5,095 bases of DNA, from assembly GCA_030590405.1 (NCBI GenBank), contig JAUUYO010000227.1:1-5095 (forward strand). The letters run 5' to 3'. Both the position numbers and the translations under genes were made by a program. Every line of letters begins with the position of its first letter. Positions within the stretch are counted from its first letter, which is position 1. The DNA comes from Kangiellaceae bacterium. Lineage in GTDB: Bacteria; Pseudomonadota; Gammaproteobacteria; Enterobacterales; Kangiellaceae. The notes under the pieces were generated by a model that saw only the letters and a program-made list of their open reading frames with translations, searched no databases and was not told the DNA's origin. Below, piece by piece: positions 4,655 through 5,095 of this stretch.

Positions 4655-5095
4655 CCATAGATCTGTTTTGGCAGCCAAGTAATGATTTCTGGCCATAAAG
4701 ACATTAGCAGCAGCAAAACTAATTGAATGGCAATAAAAGGCAGTACGCCTCGGTAGATCTGACTGGTGGCGACACTGCTCGGAGCGACACCTCGCAAGTA
4801 AAACAGCGCAAAGCCAAACGGCGGGGTTAAAAATGAGGTTTGCAGGTTGACTGCGATCATGATACCGAGCCAGACCGGATCAGCGCCTAATGCCAGTAAT
4901 GCGGGTGCGGTCAAAGGCACCACCACAAATACGATTTCGATAAAATCCAGGATGAAACCCAACATAAACATGGTAAGCATCACCACTAACATTGCCATAG
5001 GCAATCCGCCGGGAAGATCGGCTAACATTGTTTCTATCGCATCATCGCCATGAAAAGCGCGAAAAACTAAAGAAAAGATCGATGCGCCGATCAAG
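4651..5095 (-). CDS. TRAP transporter large permease subunit, DctM family, C-terminal part
   Basis: The last 147 or so residues of the channel-forming inner membrane subunit of a TRAP importer, which couples sodium gradient to uptake of the acid held by the binding protein. The frame runs off the right edge, so the start is outside the window; the first visible codons (TTG ATC GGC) are internal. Several hydrophobic helices are visible: about residues 32-55 (MAMLVVMLTMFMLGFILDF), 55-70, 74-90 and 114-140. The motif NLQTSFLTPPFGFALFYLRG (83-102) is characteristic of the DctM C-terminal half, in the branch that usually pairs with TakP-like binding proteins. It ends with an ordinary TAA next to the shared terminator. 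The small subunit (DctQ) should lie upstream on the minus strand, beyond the window. The family assignment is firm; pairing with the neighbouring binding protein is inferred from proximity. Confidence 0.93.
   Translation of the reverse strand, partial: LIGASIFSLVFRAFHGDDAIETMLADLPGGLPMAMLVVMLTMFMLGFILDFIEIVFVVVPLTAPALLALGADPVWLGIMIAVNLQTSFLTPPFGFALFYLRGVAPSSVATSQIYRGVLPFIAIQLVLLLLMSLWPEIITWLPKQIYG

Noticed and set aside
4847..5053. 68-residue plus-strand open frame opposite the permease
   Set aside because: It is antisense to a well-supported membrane protein; its Ser/Thr/Asn-rich translation is what antisense of hydrophobic codons yields.

Overview
The window looks like chromosomal DNA from a Gram-negative bacterium, most likely a marine or free-living gammaproteobacterium. 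Pointers are a TRAP-type solute transporter, a Tat-type lipoprotein signal, a TPR-TM-GGDEF diguanylate cyclase and a methylase closely resembling SonM of Shewanella. Base composition is AT-rich at the left and rises to the right. The species cannot be named from this sequence.

Left block (1-979): the most interesting part. A tetrapyrrole-methylase-fold protein, cut at its N-terminus by the window edge, is followed 60 bp downstream by a 98-residue small protein. The methylase matches the SonM class of borosin alpha-N-methyltransferases (Y/FYGHPGVFA, EPGISAEDC, EASQFMF and LVIPPA motifs). The small protein matches the SonA type of separate precursor: a helical borosin-binding domain of about 52 residues followed by a hydrophobic core (KIVCMLVPA) and a very acidic tail. 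Together they form a split borosin RiPP locus, in which the methylase would N-methylate backbone amides of the precursor core. A candidate promoter lies between the two genes and a terminator-like hairpin lies just after the precursor.

Middle block (973-2727): a membrane diguanylate cyclase with an N-terminal hydrophobic leader, a helical TPR-like sensor region, a coiled coil, one transmembrane helix and an intact GGEEF catalytic domain with an RxxD inhibitory site. Its reading frame overlaps the end of the precursor gene and must start at a non-ATG codon if it is to keep its leader. The terminator-like hairpin sits inside its first codons. The sensor half is clearly more AT-rich than the catalytic half.

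Right block (2728-5095): after a roughly 107-bp regulatory gap with a candidate promoter and a perfect 12-bp palindrome come an AhpD/carboxymuconolactone decarboxylase-like protein and, 34 bp later, a DctP-type TRAP solute-binding protein of the TakP-like branch with a Tat lipoprotein leader. Facing them on the minus strand is the C-terminal part of the matching TRAP large permease (DctM family). A hairpin terminator separates the two convergent units. Binding protein and permease probably form one organic-acid importer, transcribed from two opposing operons. No tRNA, rRNA, CRISPR array, insertion sequence or attachment site was seen. The longest gene-free stretch is about 107 bp.
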